Shown piece by piece: positions 31,520 through 41,432 of a stretch of DNA of 64,000 bases; position 1 is the stretch's first letter; every line of letters begins with the position of its first letter. Source of the DNA: Schistocerca nitens (lineage: Eukaryota; Arthropoda; Insecta; Orthoptera; Acrididae); contig NC_064622.1 in NCBI RefSeq assembly GCF_023898315.1, forward strand, positions 81,283,387 through 81,347,386, written 5' to 3'. A model generated the notes under the pieces. It made no database searches. It was not told the DNA's origin and was given only the letters and a program-made list of their open reading frames with translations. The position numbers and the translations under genes are program-made.

Positions 31520-32945
31520 TACACTCCTGGAAATTGAAATAAGAACACCGTGAATTCATTGTCCCAGGAAGGGGAAACTTTATTGACACATTCCTGGGGT
31601 CAGATACATCACATGATCACACTGACAGAACCACAGGCACATAGACACAGGCAACAGAGCATGCACGATGTCGGCACTAGTACAGTGTATATCCACCTTT
31701 CGCAGCAATGCAGGCTGCTATTCTCCCACGGAGACGATCGTAGAGATGCTGGATGTAGTCCTGTGGAACGGCTTGCCATGCCATTTCCACCTGGCGCCTC
31801 AGTTGGACCAGCGTTCGTGCTGGACGTGCAGACCGCGTGAGACGACGCTTCATCCAGTCCCAAACATGCTCAATGGGGGACAGATCCGGAGATCTTGCTG
31901 GCCAGGGTAGTTGACTTACACCTTCTAGAGCACGTTGGGTGGCACGGGATACATGCGGACGTGCATTGTCCTGTTGGAACAGCAAGTTCCCTTGCCGGTC
32001 TAGGAATGGTAGAACGATGGGTTCGATGACGGTTTGGATGTACCGTGCACTATTCAGTGTCCCCTCGACGATCACCAGTGGTGTACGGCCAGTGTAGGAG
32101 ATCGCTCCCCACACCATGATGCCGGGTGTTGGCCCTGTGTGCCTCGGTCGTATGCAGTCCTGATTGTGGCGCTCACCTGCACGGCGCCAAACACGCATAC
32201 GACCATCATTGGCACCAAGGCAGAAGCGACTCTCATCGCTGAAGACGACACGTCTCCATTCGTCCCTCCATTCACGCCTGTCGCGACACCACTGGAGGCG
32301 GGCTGCACGATGTTGGGGCGTGAGCGGAAGACGGCCTAACGGTGTGCGGGACCGTAGCCCAGCTTCATGGAGACGGTTGCGAATGGTCCTCGCCGATACC
32401 CCAGGAGCAACAGTGTCCCTAATTTGCTGGGAAGTGGCGGTGCGGTCCCCTACGGCACTGCGTAGGATCCTACGGTCTTGGCGTGCATCCGTGCGTCGCT
32501 GCGGTCCGGTCCCAGGTCGACGGGCACGTGCACCTTCTGCCGACCACTGGCGACAACATCGATGTACTGTGGAGACCTCACGTCCCACGTGTTGAGCAAT
32601 TCGGCGGTACGTCCACCCGGCCTCCCGCATGCCCACTATACGCCCTCGCTCAAAGTCCGTCAACTGCACATACGGTTCACGTCCACGCTGTCGCGGCATG
32701 CTACCAGTGTTAAAGACTGCGATGGAGCTCCGTATGCCACGGCAAACTGGCTGACACTGACGGCGGCGGTGCACAAATGCTGCGCAGCTAGCGCCATTCG
32801 ACGGCCAACACCGCGGTTCCTGGTGTGTCCGCTGTGCCGTGCGTGTGATCATTGCTTGTACAGCCCTCTCGCAGTGTCCGGAGCAAGTATGGTGGGTCTG
32901 ACACACCGGTGTCAATGTGTTCTTTTTTCCATTTCCAGGAGTGTA
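31520..32945 (-). mobile_element. Complete Tc1-like transposon with TIRs and TA duplication
   Basis: The element (31522-32943, 1422 bp) starts CACTCCTGGAAATTGAAATA. It ends with the inverse of CACTCCTGGAAATGGAAAAA, then AGAACAC in both. TA flanks both ends (31520-31521, 32944-32945). It contains one uninterrupted transposase gene on the minus strand. It is the best candidate for a recently active DNA transposon in the window. Confidence 0.95.
31677..32699 (-). CDS. Tc1-like transposase, intact, 340 residues
   Basis: The start is the ATG at 32699-32697 (MPRQRGREPYVQL). The frame is open for 72 further residues upstream, but that part lies in the element's 5' region and looks non-coding. Residues about 14-50 form a first helix-turn-helix (FERGRIVGMREAGWTYRRIA) and about 75-125 a second. 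The catalytic core has D155 (VVFSDESRF), D244 (FQQDNARPH) and E277 (SPDLSPIEHVW). The gap between the second Asp and the Glu is 32 residues, against 34 in classical Tc1. The length of 340 residues is normal for the family. The enzyme would bind the TIRs and move the element by cut and paste at TA sites. No stop or frameshift was seen. Confidence 0.92.
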   Translation of the reverse strand: MPRQRGREPYVQLTDFERGRIVGMREAGWTYRRIAQHVGREVSTVHRCCRQWSAEGARARRPGTGPQRRTDARQDRRILRSAVGDRTATSQQIRDTVAPGVSARTIRNRLHEAGLRSRTPLGRLPLTPQHRAARLQWCRDRREWRDEWRRVVFSDESRFCLGANDGRMRVWRRAGERHNQDCIRPRHTGPTPGIMVWGAISYTGRTPLVIVEGTLNSARYIQTVIEPIVLPFLDRQGNLLFQQDNARPHVSRATQRALEGVSQLPWPARSPDLSPIEHVWDWMKRRLTRSARPARTLVQLRRQVEMAWQAVPQDYIQHLYDRLRGRIAACIAAKGGYTLY

Positions 32946-33156
32946 TTTAATGTTTGCGGATGCGTAGCTGTAATAGATTAAAAATTATCTTATGCATTTC
33001 CGTGTACAAATATAAGATTGCATGACTTTTTTTACAAATTTAGTATAAACACTTAAATGAAAATGTATTTAAAATTTTTCACTTGTTCGACACCCTTTGG
33101 GAACCATTTAACCTAAGATCTGTTGAAGCAATATTACTTCTTTTAGGTATTTTTGT

Positions 33157-33388
33157 TTTTATGACATGGTTCAAAAAATGGTTCAAATGGCTCTGAGCAC
33201 TATGGGACTCAACATCTTAGGTCATAAGTCCCCTAGAACTTAGAACTACTTAAACCTAACTAACCTAAGGACATCACACACACCCATGCCCGAGGCAGGA
33301 TTCGAACCTGCGACCGTAGCAGTCCCGCGGTTCCGGACTGCAGCGCCAGAACCGCTAGACCACCGCGGCCGGCCCTTTTATGACATGT
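33157..33388 (-). repeat. SINE family A with perfect 12-bp target-site duplication
   Basis: The body spans 33169-33376 and ends CACCGCGGCCGGCCC on the plus strand. TTTTATGACATG flanks it at 33157-33168 and 33377-33388. An extra GGTTCAAAAAAT precedes the usual ATGGTTCAAATGG end. Confidence 0.95.
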
Positions 33389-33856
33389 TCTTCACCTTCC
33401 CTCTGTGAATACGTAGAACTTCTATGTTTAAGGTGTATCCTGTTATCTAACTCTTCAGCTATACTGAACATCCTACCATTTCTTGATTATGCTTCGACAT
33501 CTGAAATACTACTAAATAATACGAACATTGAATTCAGAGTATATATTAGTGTCAACTGTATTCACAATGTCACAACGAGCCCAATTTTGATTTGTTCCAG
33601 AGTGCACGGCTGGCGAAACTAAGCGGGAAAGCTGCAAATTGTGCACGTGTTCCGCGACTGGAGTGTGGGTCTGTCCAGGTAAGGGAGATATAAATGAAAA
33701 GCACAGTATTGTGGATGTTCTAAAAAATTAAGTTATCTCGTTAACCGGTTCTTGACTTACAGGTACATCATCACACTAACTATCGTGGTCAAAGACTGTA
33801 CACTGCTGCTGAGTAACACTGAAAGAGATTTTCTTTATTCTGGGACCTGCAGATTA

Positions 33857-34076
33857 GAATTAGTAGCCGGCCGTGGTGGCCAAGCGGTTAAAGGCGCTAC
33901 AGCCTGGAACCGCGCGACCGCTACGGTCGCAGGTTCGAATCCTGCCTCGGGCATGGATGTGTGTGATGTCCTTAGGTTAGTTAGGTTTAAGTAGTTCTAA
34001 GTTCTAGGGGACTGATGACCTTAGAAGTTAAGTTCCATAGTGCTCAGAGCCATTTGAACCATTTTTGAATTAGTAG
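33857..34076 (+). repeat. SINE family A with perfect 10-bp target-site duplication
   Basis: The body spans 33867-34066, with head CCGGCCGTGGTGGCCAAGCG and end GAGCCATTTGAACCATTTTT. GAATTAGTAG flanks it at 33857-33866 and 34067-34076. Confidence 0.95.
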
Positions 34077-34202
34077 ATCATATGCTGCCTGATTTTTATT
34101 TTTGTGTATAAGGCAATTACGGTTTTATTGCCTTCATCAGTGCATCTGCAAACAATCGTATTTATTTATATTTTACATAATGTATAGCTTATAAAAGTTT
34201 TT

Positions 34203-35415
34203 TACACTGGAGAGTCAAAGAAACTGTTACACCTGCCTACTGTCGTGTAGGGCCTATGAGAGCAAGGAGACCTGCCTCAACACGACGTGGCATGGACTCT
34301 ACTAATGTCTGAAGTAGAGCTTGAGGGAATTGACACCATGAATGCTGCAGGGCTGTCCGTCCGTGAGTACGAGGGGGTGGAGATATCTTCTGAACAGCAC
34401 GTTGCAAGGCATCCCAGATATGCTCAATAATGTTCATGTCTGGGGAGTTTGGTGGCCAGCGGAAGTGTTTAAACGCAGAAGAGTGTTCCTGGAGCCACTC
34501 TGTAGTCATTATGGATGTGAGGGTTGTAGAATTGTCTGCTGGAATTGCCCAAGTCCGTCAGAATTCACCTACGGACATGAATGGATGCAGGTAGCCAGAC
34601 AAGATGCTTACGTACGTGTCACCTGTCAGAGTCGTATCCAGACGTATCATGGGTCCCACATCACTCCAACTGCACACGCCCCGCACCATTGCATAGGCTC
34701 CACCAGCTTGAACAGTCCCCTGCTGACAATGAGGGTCCATGGATTTATGAGTTTTCCTCCATACCCGTACATGTCCATCCGTTCGATACAATCTGAAACG
34801 GGACTCGTCCGGTCAGACAACGTCTTTCCGGTTATCAGCAGTCCAATGTCGTTTAGACGGGACCAGGCGAGGCATAAAGCTTTGCGTTGTGCAGCCATCA
34901 ATGTTACATGAGTGGGCCTTCGGCTCCGAAATCCGATATCGATTATATATATTTGAATGGTTCGCACACTCACTCTTCTTCATGGCCCAGCATTCAAATC
35001 TACAGCAGTTTGCGGAGGGGATGCACTTCTGTCACGTTGAACTATTCTTTTCGGCCGTAGTTGGTCCCGTTCTTGCAGGATCTTTATGCGGACGCAGCGA
35101 TGTCGAAGATTTGATGTTTTACCGTATTCCTGATATTCACGGTACCCTCGTGAAATGGCCGTACAAGAAAATCCCCACTTCATCGCTACCTCAGAGATGC
35201 TGTGTCCCATCGCTTGTGCTCCGACTGTAACACCACGTTCAAACTCACTAAAATCTTCATAATCTGCCGTTATAGCAGCAGTAGCCGATCTAACAACTGC
35301 ACCAGACACTTGTCTTATATGAGCGTTGTCGACCACAGCGCCGTATTCTGCATGTTTACGTATCTCTGTATTTGAATACCCATGCCTACACCAGTTCCTT
35401 TGGTGCTTGAGTGTA
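34203..35415 (-). mobile_element. Decayed Tc1-like transposon with TIRs
   Basis: The left end CACTGGAGAGTCAAAGAAAC (34205) pairs imperfectly with the right end (minus strand CACTCAAGCACCAAAGGAAC, 35413). Both continue with a GT..A.ACC.GC-like match. TA flanks both sides (34203-34204, 35414-35415). Length is about 1209 bp. It is related in type, but not closely, to the intact element at 31522. Confidence 0.8.
34237..35336 (-). pseudogene. Tc1-like transposase, at least three frame breaks
   Basis: The N-terminal piece (35336-34980) has a helix-turn-helix with FSEFERGVTVGAQAMGHSI and a basic tail. The middle piece (34973-34647) shows RSRRPTHVTLMAAQRKALC and the region leading to the first catalytic Asp. 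The C-terminal piece (34509-34237) has FRWPPNSPDMNIIEHIWDAL with the third catalytic site. Frames differ between pieces and the region around the second catalytic Asp is damaged. It is inactive. Confidence 0.8.
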
Positions 35416-35646
35416 AATTGAATGTTGTGCTCATGGCCTGACGCTGTAAACGGACGTACACCAACTTTGAATAAACTATTGCTGCTGTCCGTAGTTGTTC
35501 GATCTAATGTTTATCCGGTAACATTTTGAAATTTTTTCGATAAGACGAGTATGTTTTTCATTATTTTGACAGTCGTAGAAATTAAAAGTTTGACAGCTAG
35601 TTGTATGTTCAAAGATATTTATGTTGTTGCGGGTCGTGTATCTATG
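35416..35646 (-). other. Sequence between the Tc1 element and Copia, perhaps Penelope tail
   Basis: The minus strand has an open stretch with no motif, rich in Asn. Because the Copia insertion interrupts a Penelope-like sequence on its other side (41433-41830, minus), this stretch may be the downstream part of that element. Evidence is limited to position and base composition. Confidence 0.3.
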
Positions 35647-35651
35647 GAACC

Positions 35652-35866
35652 TGTTGGAATTGTGTGAACAATATATTCCATGCGTGTCGGTGCAAAGTGC
35701 ACTGTGTAAAATAGACCTCTTTGGCATTGTCTAATACTCTTTGTGTGCGCTAATTATTCTGTTGTGTTCGCTGTAAATTTTTTTGTTCTTGAATGTGCAA
35801 ATATAGTTATTAGTAAAATGTACTTTTTTTCTCCTTAATACTTATTCAGCTGCGCAAATTCCAATA
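35652..35866 (+). repeat. Copia 5' LTR
   Basis: It starts TGTTGGAATT and ends AATTCCAATA, so the ends are inverted repeats of each other apart from the final CA reading TA. It differs from the 3' LTR by about nine substitutions and one indel (by eye), near 4 percent. It holds the promoter for the element. Confidence 0.95.
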
Positions 35867-35880
35867 GGTTATGGGCCCAG
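35867..35880 (+). other. Copia primer-binding site
   Basis: GGTTATGGGCCCAG directly follows the LTR. It matches the primer site of Drosophila copia, which pairs with an internal part of initiator methionine tRNA (established for that family). Confidence 0.85.
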
Positions 35881-36043
35881 GCTGCATTTGGAATAAGTAT
35901 ATCAATAAAATAGTAGGGAGAAAGTACTGGAAAAGTTCCAATTTACGTGAAGTGCGAGTTATCCTTACAAGACGATCGCAATTTTTTTTCCGCATTATTT
36001 TTCGGTGTTCTTTACGGCAATAAAAAGCAAGTTACCGTTAAGA

Positions 36044-36829
36044 ATGAGTGCGTCACAAATTCCACAGATTGAAAGACTTATAGGTCGCGAAAACTATGCA
36101 ACCTGGAAGTTCGCAGTAGAAGCGTATTTACGTTTAGACGACCTATGGGACGTGGTAGATGGGACAATGAAATCCACAGATCAGAATTATTCAAGTAAAG
36201 ATAGGAAAGCAAAATCAAAATTGATATTACTGATTGATTCGGTGAATTATGTTCACATTGAAAAAGCTGCCACAACGAAAGAAGTCTGGGACAATTTACG
36301 AAGTGCATTCGAGGATGGTGGTCTTACGAGAAAAGTAGGATTATTACGCGAGTTACTTACCACTCGTCTGGACAAATGTAAGAGTGTAGACGAATACGTT
36401 AACAAAATAAAAACCACGTCGAACCGACTGAGAAACATTAGATTCGAGATCGCTGACGAATGGATAGGAACATTGCTGTTGGCAGGACTGCCCGAAAGCT
36501 GTGCACCTATGATTATGGGACTTGAAAGCTCGGGTATACCAATCACAGGCGACAGTGTTAAGGTGAAAATCCTGGAGGACGTAAAGAGTGCTCCAAGCTG
36601 TTGTACATTGGAGAAGGAAGGTGCGTCTGCTCGCTACTCAAAAAACAATAAGAAGAAACCGGTGAGGTGCTATAAATGTCAAAAGATGGGACATATTGCG
36701 TCTCAGTGCAAAGAAAAAGTAAGCCCAAGATCAGACACTCAGCAAAAGAGGTATGTTACTTATAGCCCAGAGAGAAGGACCAATAACAAAGACACTCTCA
36801 TGTTTTTATTCTTTTGGTGGGATGAGTAA
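36044..36829 (+). pseudogene. Copia gag with CCHC zinc knuckle
   Basis: The ATG at 36044 gives MSASQIPQIERLIGRENYAT, the usual start of Copia gag; an upstream in-frame ATG at 36005 is less likely. The capsid region follows (ATWKFAVEAYLRLDDLWDVV, TTKEVWDNLRSAFEDGG). A nucleocapsid knuckle CYKCQKMGHIASQC has the C-x2-C-x4-H-x4-C spacing. The frame closes at 36829 because of a one-base shift in the T-run at 36803-36807, directly before the protease; Copia normally has one continuous gag-pol frame. The protein would form the particle and bind RNA. Confidence 0.9.
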
Positions 36830-37203
36830 TCGTGATATGGAATGGATTTTAGACTCAGGTGCATCTGTGTATAATGTTAAAGATAAATCACTTCTTTATG
36901 ACATCAAAGATAAGACTCATATGGGAATATCTACTGTTGATGGCAACAAGCTCCAGTGTCACCTGGCTGGGAAAGTAGACCTACATGTAAGTGTAAATGG
37001 TGAATCAGATATGGTTACAGCACACAATGTTCATTATGTGAAAAATGTGGCAACTAACCTGCTGTCTGTAGGGGAAATTGTCAAGAAAGGAAATACAGTC
37101 ACTTTTGACATGCAGGGTGCAAGAGTAATCAGTGAAAGTGGTGAAGTTATAGCTACATCAAGTAACGAAAGGGGTATTTTTAAGTTGGATACCATGAACC
37201 ATG
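36808..37203 (+). pseudogene. Copia protease and start of integrase, cut by a LINE
   Basis: The frame shifted by one base relative to gag reads SNRDMEWILDSGASVYNVKD, the aspartic protease active site with Asp-Ser-Gly-Ala. It goes on with NVHYVKNVATNLLSVGEIVKKG, the conserved end of Copia protease. It stops being Copia at about 37203, where the RTE LINE begins. The continuing open frame to 37379 is LINE sequence. Confidence 0.9.
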
Positions 37204-38257
37204 AACCATGGACCTTGCCGTTGGTGGGGAGGCTTGCGTGCCTCAGCGATACAGATAGCCGTACCGTAGGTACAACCACAACAGAGGGGTATCTGTTGAG
37301 AGGCCAGACAAACGTGTGGTTCCTGAAGAGGGGCAGCAGCCTTTTCAGTAGTTGCAAGGGCAACAGTCTGGATGATTGACTGATCTGGCCTTGTAACAAT
37401 AACCAAAACGGCCTTGCTGTGCTGGTACTGCGAACGGCTGAAAGCAAGGGGAAACTACGGCCGTAATTTTTCCCGAGGGCATGCAGCTTTACTGTATGAT
37501 TAAATGATGATGGCGTCCTCTTGGGTAAAATATTCCGGAGGTAAAATATTCCCCAATTCGGATCTCCGGGCGGGGACTACTCAAGAGGACGTCGTTATCA
37601 GGAGAAAGAAAACTGGCGTTCTACGGATCGGAGAGTGGAATGTCAGGTCCCTTAATCGGGCAGGTAGGTTAGAAAATTTGAAAAGGGAAATGGATAGGTT
37701 AAAGTTAGATATAACGGGAATTAGTGAAGTTCGGTGGCAGGAGGAACAAGACTTCTGGTCAGGTGACTACAGGGTTATAAACACAAAGTCAAATAGGGGT
37801 AATGCAGGAGTAGGTTTAATAATGAATAGGAAAATAGGAAAATAGGAACGCGGGTAAGCTACTACAAACAGCTTAGTGTACGCATTATTGTGGCCAAGAT
37901 AGATACGAAGCCCACACCTACTACAGTAGTACAAGTTTATATGCCAACTAGCTCTGCAGATGACGAAGAATTTGAAGAAATGTATGATGAAATAAAAGAA
38001 ATTATTCAGATAGTGAAGGGAGACGAAAATTTAATAGTCATGGGTGACTGGAATTCGAGTGTAGGAAAAGGGAGAGAAGGAAACGTAGTAGGTGAATATG
38101 GATTGGGGCTAAGAAATGAAAGAGGAAGCTGCCTGGTAGAATTTTGCACAGAGCACAACTTAATACTGGGAGATGAAGAAGCTTGCACAGGATAGAGTAG
38201 CATGGAGAGCTGCATCAAACCAGTCTCAGGACTGAAGACCACAACAACAACAACCAT
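37204..38257 (+). mobile_element. RTE family-A LINE with large internal deletion, nested in Copia
   Basis: The body spans 37210-38251. Its 5' UTR is longer than that of the copy at 59029. Its endonuclease start (37504-38160, with GEWNVRSLNRAG, GISEVRWQEEQ and VMGDWNSSVG) joins directly to the last 90 bp of the element at about 38166. By comparison with the 59029 copy, about 2.24 kb is missing. The end is CAA repeats. AACCAT at 37204-37209 and 38252-38257 is the likely duplication. A frameshift at about 37835-37860 also breaks the frame. Confidence 0.85.
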
Positions 38258-39194
38258 TGACAGTAAACATAAAAATGTTAGTGATTCGGTATATTCAGCA
38301 GAAGGTTTTTTATGGCACCAGAGGCTTGGACATCTAAATAGAAAGAGTATGTCTATAATAAAGGATATGGTGAAGGGAATACAGAATTTTAGTGTGTCCA
38401 AGGATCCTTGTGAGACATGTATAAAGGGAAAACAAGCAAGGTTGCCCTTCAAGACTAGTAAGAGTAAATCCACAGAAGACTTACAGTTAATCCACACAGA
38501 TGTATGTAGCCCGATGGAGTGTGAATCCATAGGTGGGAGTAATTATTTTCTTACGTTTATTGATGATTACTCACGATATACTCATGTTTATTTTCTTAGT
38601 TCTAAAGACCAAGTGAGAGATATCTTTGAGGAATATTGCAATATGGTTGAAAGGTGGACGGGAAAGAAGATCAAGATCATCAGGTCTGATAATGGGAAAG
38701 AATATATTAACCAGAAATTGAAAGAACTTCTGGCAGAAAAGGGAATCAGGCATCAAACTACCATAAGGTACAGCCCATCTCAAAATGGGGTTGCTGAGAG
38801 GGCTAATAGGACCATTGTTGAGAAAGCAAGGAGCATGATGACTGACGCTGAATTATCCAAAGATTTTTGGGCAGAGGCAGTGTCAACAGCTGTATATTTG
38901 AACAATAGATCACCTACAAAAGCATTAAAGAATAGAACCCCTTATGAGATATGGATAGGAAAGAAACCTGATCCAAGCAATATAAGGGTTTTTGGGTGTG
39001 ATGCAATGGTACATATTCCAAAACAGCTAAGAGGAAAATGGGATCCGAAAGCTAAAAAGTATATTTTTGTAGGCTATTATGAAAATTCAAAGGGCTACCG
39101 ATTAATGGATCCATTGACTAAAAAGATTGTCACAAGTAGAGATGTAATATTCTTTGAAAATAGAAAGGACTCAAAAGAGAGCAAAACTACTAAG
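38258..39194 (+). pseudogene. Copia integrase
   Basis: After the LINE the Copia frame resumes with the zinc-binding part (WHQRLGHLNRKSM, then CETCIKG, the HHCC pattern). The catalytic core follows: IHTDVCSPM (first Asp), IRSDNGKEY (second Asp) and SQNGVAERANRTI (Glu), the DD35E triad. NNRSPTKALKNRTPYEIW and GCDAMVHIPKQLRGKWDPK close the core. The frame is open from the LINE border to the SINE at 39195. The enzyme would insert the DNA copy into the host genome. Confidence 0.92.
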
Positions 39195-39415
39195 TTCAAA
39201 TGGTTCAAATGGCTCTGAGCACTATGGGACTTAACATCCATGGTCATCAGTCCCCTAGAACTTAGAACTACTTAAACCTAACTAACCTAAGGACAGCACA
39301 CAACACCCAGCCATCACGAGGCAGAGAAAATCCCTGACCCCGCCGGGAATCGAACTTGGGCGTGGGAAGCGAGAACGCTACCGCACGACCACGAGATGCG
39401 GGCAAAACCACTAAG
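39181..39415 (-). repeat. Hybrid SINE, family-A tail with a different tRNA head, 14-bp duplication
   Basis: The body spans 39195-39401. The right part on the plus strand (GGGAATCGAAC then ACGAGATGCGGGC) is a tRNA-like head unlike family A, while the left part is the family-A body. GCAAAACTACTAAG (39181-39194) and GCAAAACCACTAAG (39402-39415) flank it. The 221 bases gained (body plus duplication) shift the Copia frame by two. Confidence 0.92.
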
Positions 39416-41227
39416 TCAACTGCACCTACTTCAGAAGGTGAAACCTTGTGTGAGGAAATAGAAAGTGAAGAAGAGGAAGACGACAGCCAAGGACAAATGG
39501 ATACAATTTATGATGACAATGAGTTAGAGGGTGAAAAAAATGAAGAAAACAATGTAAGGCGTTCTTCTCGTGTACCAAAACCGAAGGAATATCCGGATTT
39601 TGAGATGTGTACAGCACAGTCTTTTAATCATGAGCCAAGAACAGCAGAAGAAGCATTGAGTGGCCCAAACTCTCAAGAATGGAAAGAAACGATGAAGAGA
39701 GAATTGGAATCTTTATATCAGAACGAAACCTTTGAATGGGTAGATATGCCAGGAGATAAGAAACCACTGCAGGCAAGATGGGTATTCAATTTGAAGAAGC
39801 CTGAAAGCTCATCACCAAAACACAAAGCAAGACTTGTGGTAAAAGGATATTCACAAAACCAAGGGCTAGATTACGAAGAAAGTTTTTCACCTGTAGTCAA
39901 GTATGCATCATTGAGATATCTTTTAGCCTTGGCAGTAAAACGAAATTTAATAATTCATCATAAGGATGTTAAAACGGCATATTTAAATGGGAAATTGGAG
40001 GAGGAGATATATGTCATTCCACCAAGGGAGGCCATAAAAACCAGATCAGAAAGTAAAAAGATTTGGCGTTTGAGAAAAAGTATTTATGGACTTAAACAAA
40101 GTGGACGTTGCTGGAATCGATGTCTACATGAAACTCTAATAAATATGAATATGAAGCAATCCAAGGCAGATCCCAGCATTTACAATAAAGGGAGAAAAGA
40201 AGAAATAATAATAATGGCGATATGGGTGGACGATTTCTTTATCCTGTATGAAAGTGAAGGCCAAATGAGAATTTTCAAGAAACAGCTGCAAACCAAGTTT
40301 AAGGTGCATGATTTGGGAGAAGTCAAACGTTATTTAGGTATGCAGATTACTAAGGATGAAGAAAGACAAGAATTGAGCATAAGTCAATCATCATACACGG
40401 AAAAAATATTAAAGAAATTTGGCATGAGTGATTGCAAACCCGTAAGTACTCCAATGGAAGTAGGAGTGAAGTTAAGTGTAAATGAGACTGATGTGGAATG
40501 TGACAAGAATGTTCCTTATTTAGAAGCAGTAGGGAGTCTGTTATATTTGTCTCAAACGTCACGACCCGACATTGCTTTTGCCACCAATGCAGTGAGCAGA
40601 TATTGCAGAGACCCAAAGGAAAAGCACTGTAAAGCTGTAAAGAGGATATTCCGATACCTAAGAGGAACCTCAAACTATGAGTTAAAATACCATAGAGATG
40701 GTAACGCAAAACTAGAGGGATATAGTGATGCGGACTGGAGGAGTGAATTGGGAGACAGATACTCCACCACTGGCTGCTGTTTTAAATTAATGGGGGGCCT
40801 CACATCATGGTCCTGTCAAAAGCAAAAAACTGTTGCATTGAGCACCGTAGAGGCCGAGTATATGGCACTATCTTACACCACACAGGAAGCATTATGGCTA
40901 CGATCATTAATGAGTGAAGTAGAAGCTAATTTAATTGAGGAACCTACAACCATCTTCTGTGACAATAAGGGAGCCATAAACCTAGCTAAAAATGACGTTA
41001 CTAGTGCTAGGACAAAGCATATTGATATACAGCACCATTTCATTCGGGACCACATAGAGCGACAGAACATTGCCGGGGACTATCTGCGCACAGAAGACAT
41101 GTTAGCTGACCTTCTTACCAAACCCTTGGAAAGGGAGAAGTTTGAGAAGATTGTGGGACTATTTGGTTTATCTTGTGGAAGCAACACACAAAATATAAGT
41201 TCAAGGAGGGGTGTTGGAATTGGGTGA
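39402..41227 (+). pseudogene. Copia reverse transcriptase and RNase H
   Basis: After an acidic linker the reverse transcriptase starts near LQARWVFNLKKPES. It continues with YEESFSPVVKYASLRYLLAL, HHKDVKTAYLNGKLEEEIYV, IYGLKQSGRCWN and the catalytic AIWVDDFFILY (Val-Asp-Asp). The RNase H domain has EGYSDADWRSEL, ALSTVEAEYMAL and FCDNKGAINLAKND, ending near RTKHIDIQHHFIRDHI. The frame is fully open to the stop at 41227, just past the polypurine tract and into the 3' LTR. It is truncated only by the upstream SINE frameshift. Confidence 0.93.
41203..41211 (+). other. Copia polypurine tract
   Basis: AAGGAGGGG lies immediately before the 3' LTR. It is the expected plus-strand primer for reverse transcription. 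Confidence 0.85.
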
Positions 41228-41427
41228 ACAATATATTTCGTGTGTGTCAGTGCAAAGTGCACTGTGTAAAATAGACCTCTTTGGCATTGTCTAACACTCT
41301 TTGTGTGCGCTAATTATTCTGTTGTGTTCGCTGTAAATTTTTTTGTTCTTGAATGTGCAAATACAGTTATTAGTAAAATGTCATTTTTTTCTCCTTAATA
41401 CTTATTCAGCTGCGCAAAATTCCAATA
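41212..41427 (+). repeat. Copia 3' LTR
   Basis: Same start and end as the 5' LTR, with one extra A near the end. The few differences between the two LTRs are mostly transitions. Confidence 0.95.
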
Positions 41428-41432
41428 GAACC

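Larger units (their letters stand above)
35647..41432 (+). mobile_element. Full-length Ty1/Copia retrotransposon with two nested insertions
   Basis: The element spans 35652-41427 and is flanked by the 5-bp duplication GAACC (35647-35651, 41428-41432). It has two LTRs of about 215 bp, an initiator-Met type primer site, gag, protease, integrase, reverse transcriptase, RNase H and a polypurine tract, in Copia order. An RTE LINE (37204-38257) and a SINE (39181-39415) interrupt pol. Removing both in thought, the element would be about 4.5 kb, a normal Copia size. Confidence 0.95.

Noticed and set aside
32700-32915. 72-residue N-terminal extension of the Tc1 transposase
   Set aside because: The extension has no family similarity and covers the element's 5' region; the ATG at 32699 gives a normal-length protein.
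32164-32981. Long plus-strand open stretches in the Tc1 element
   Set aside because: They mirror the GC-rich transposase gene on the minus strand.
33867-33960. tRNA genes in the heads of SINEs
   Set aside because: The same head occurs in many copies with fixed SINE bodies and target-site duplications; these are retrotransposon promoters, not tRNA genes.
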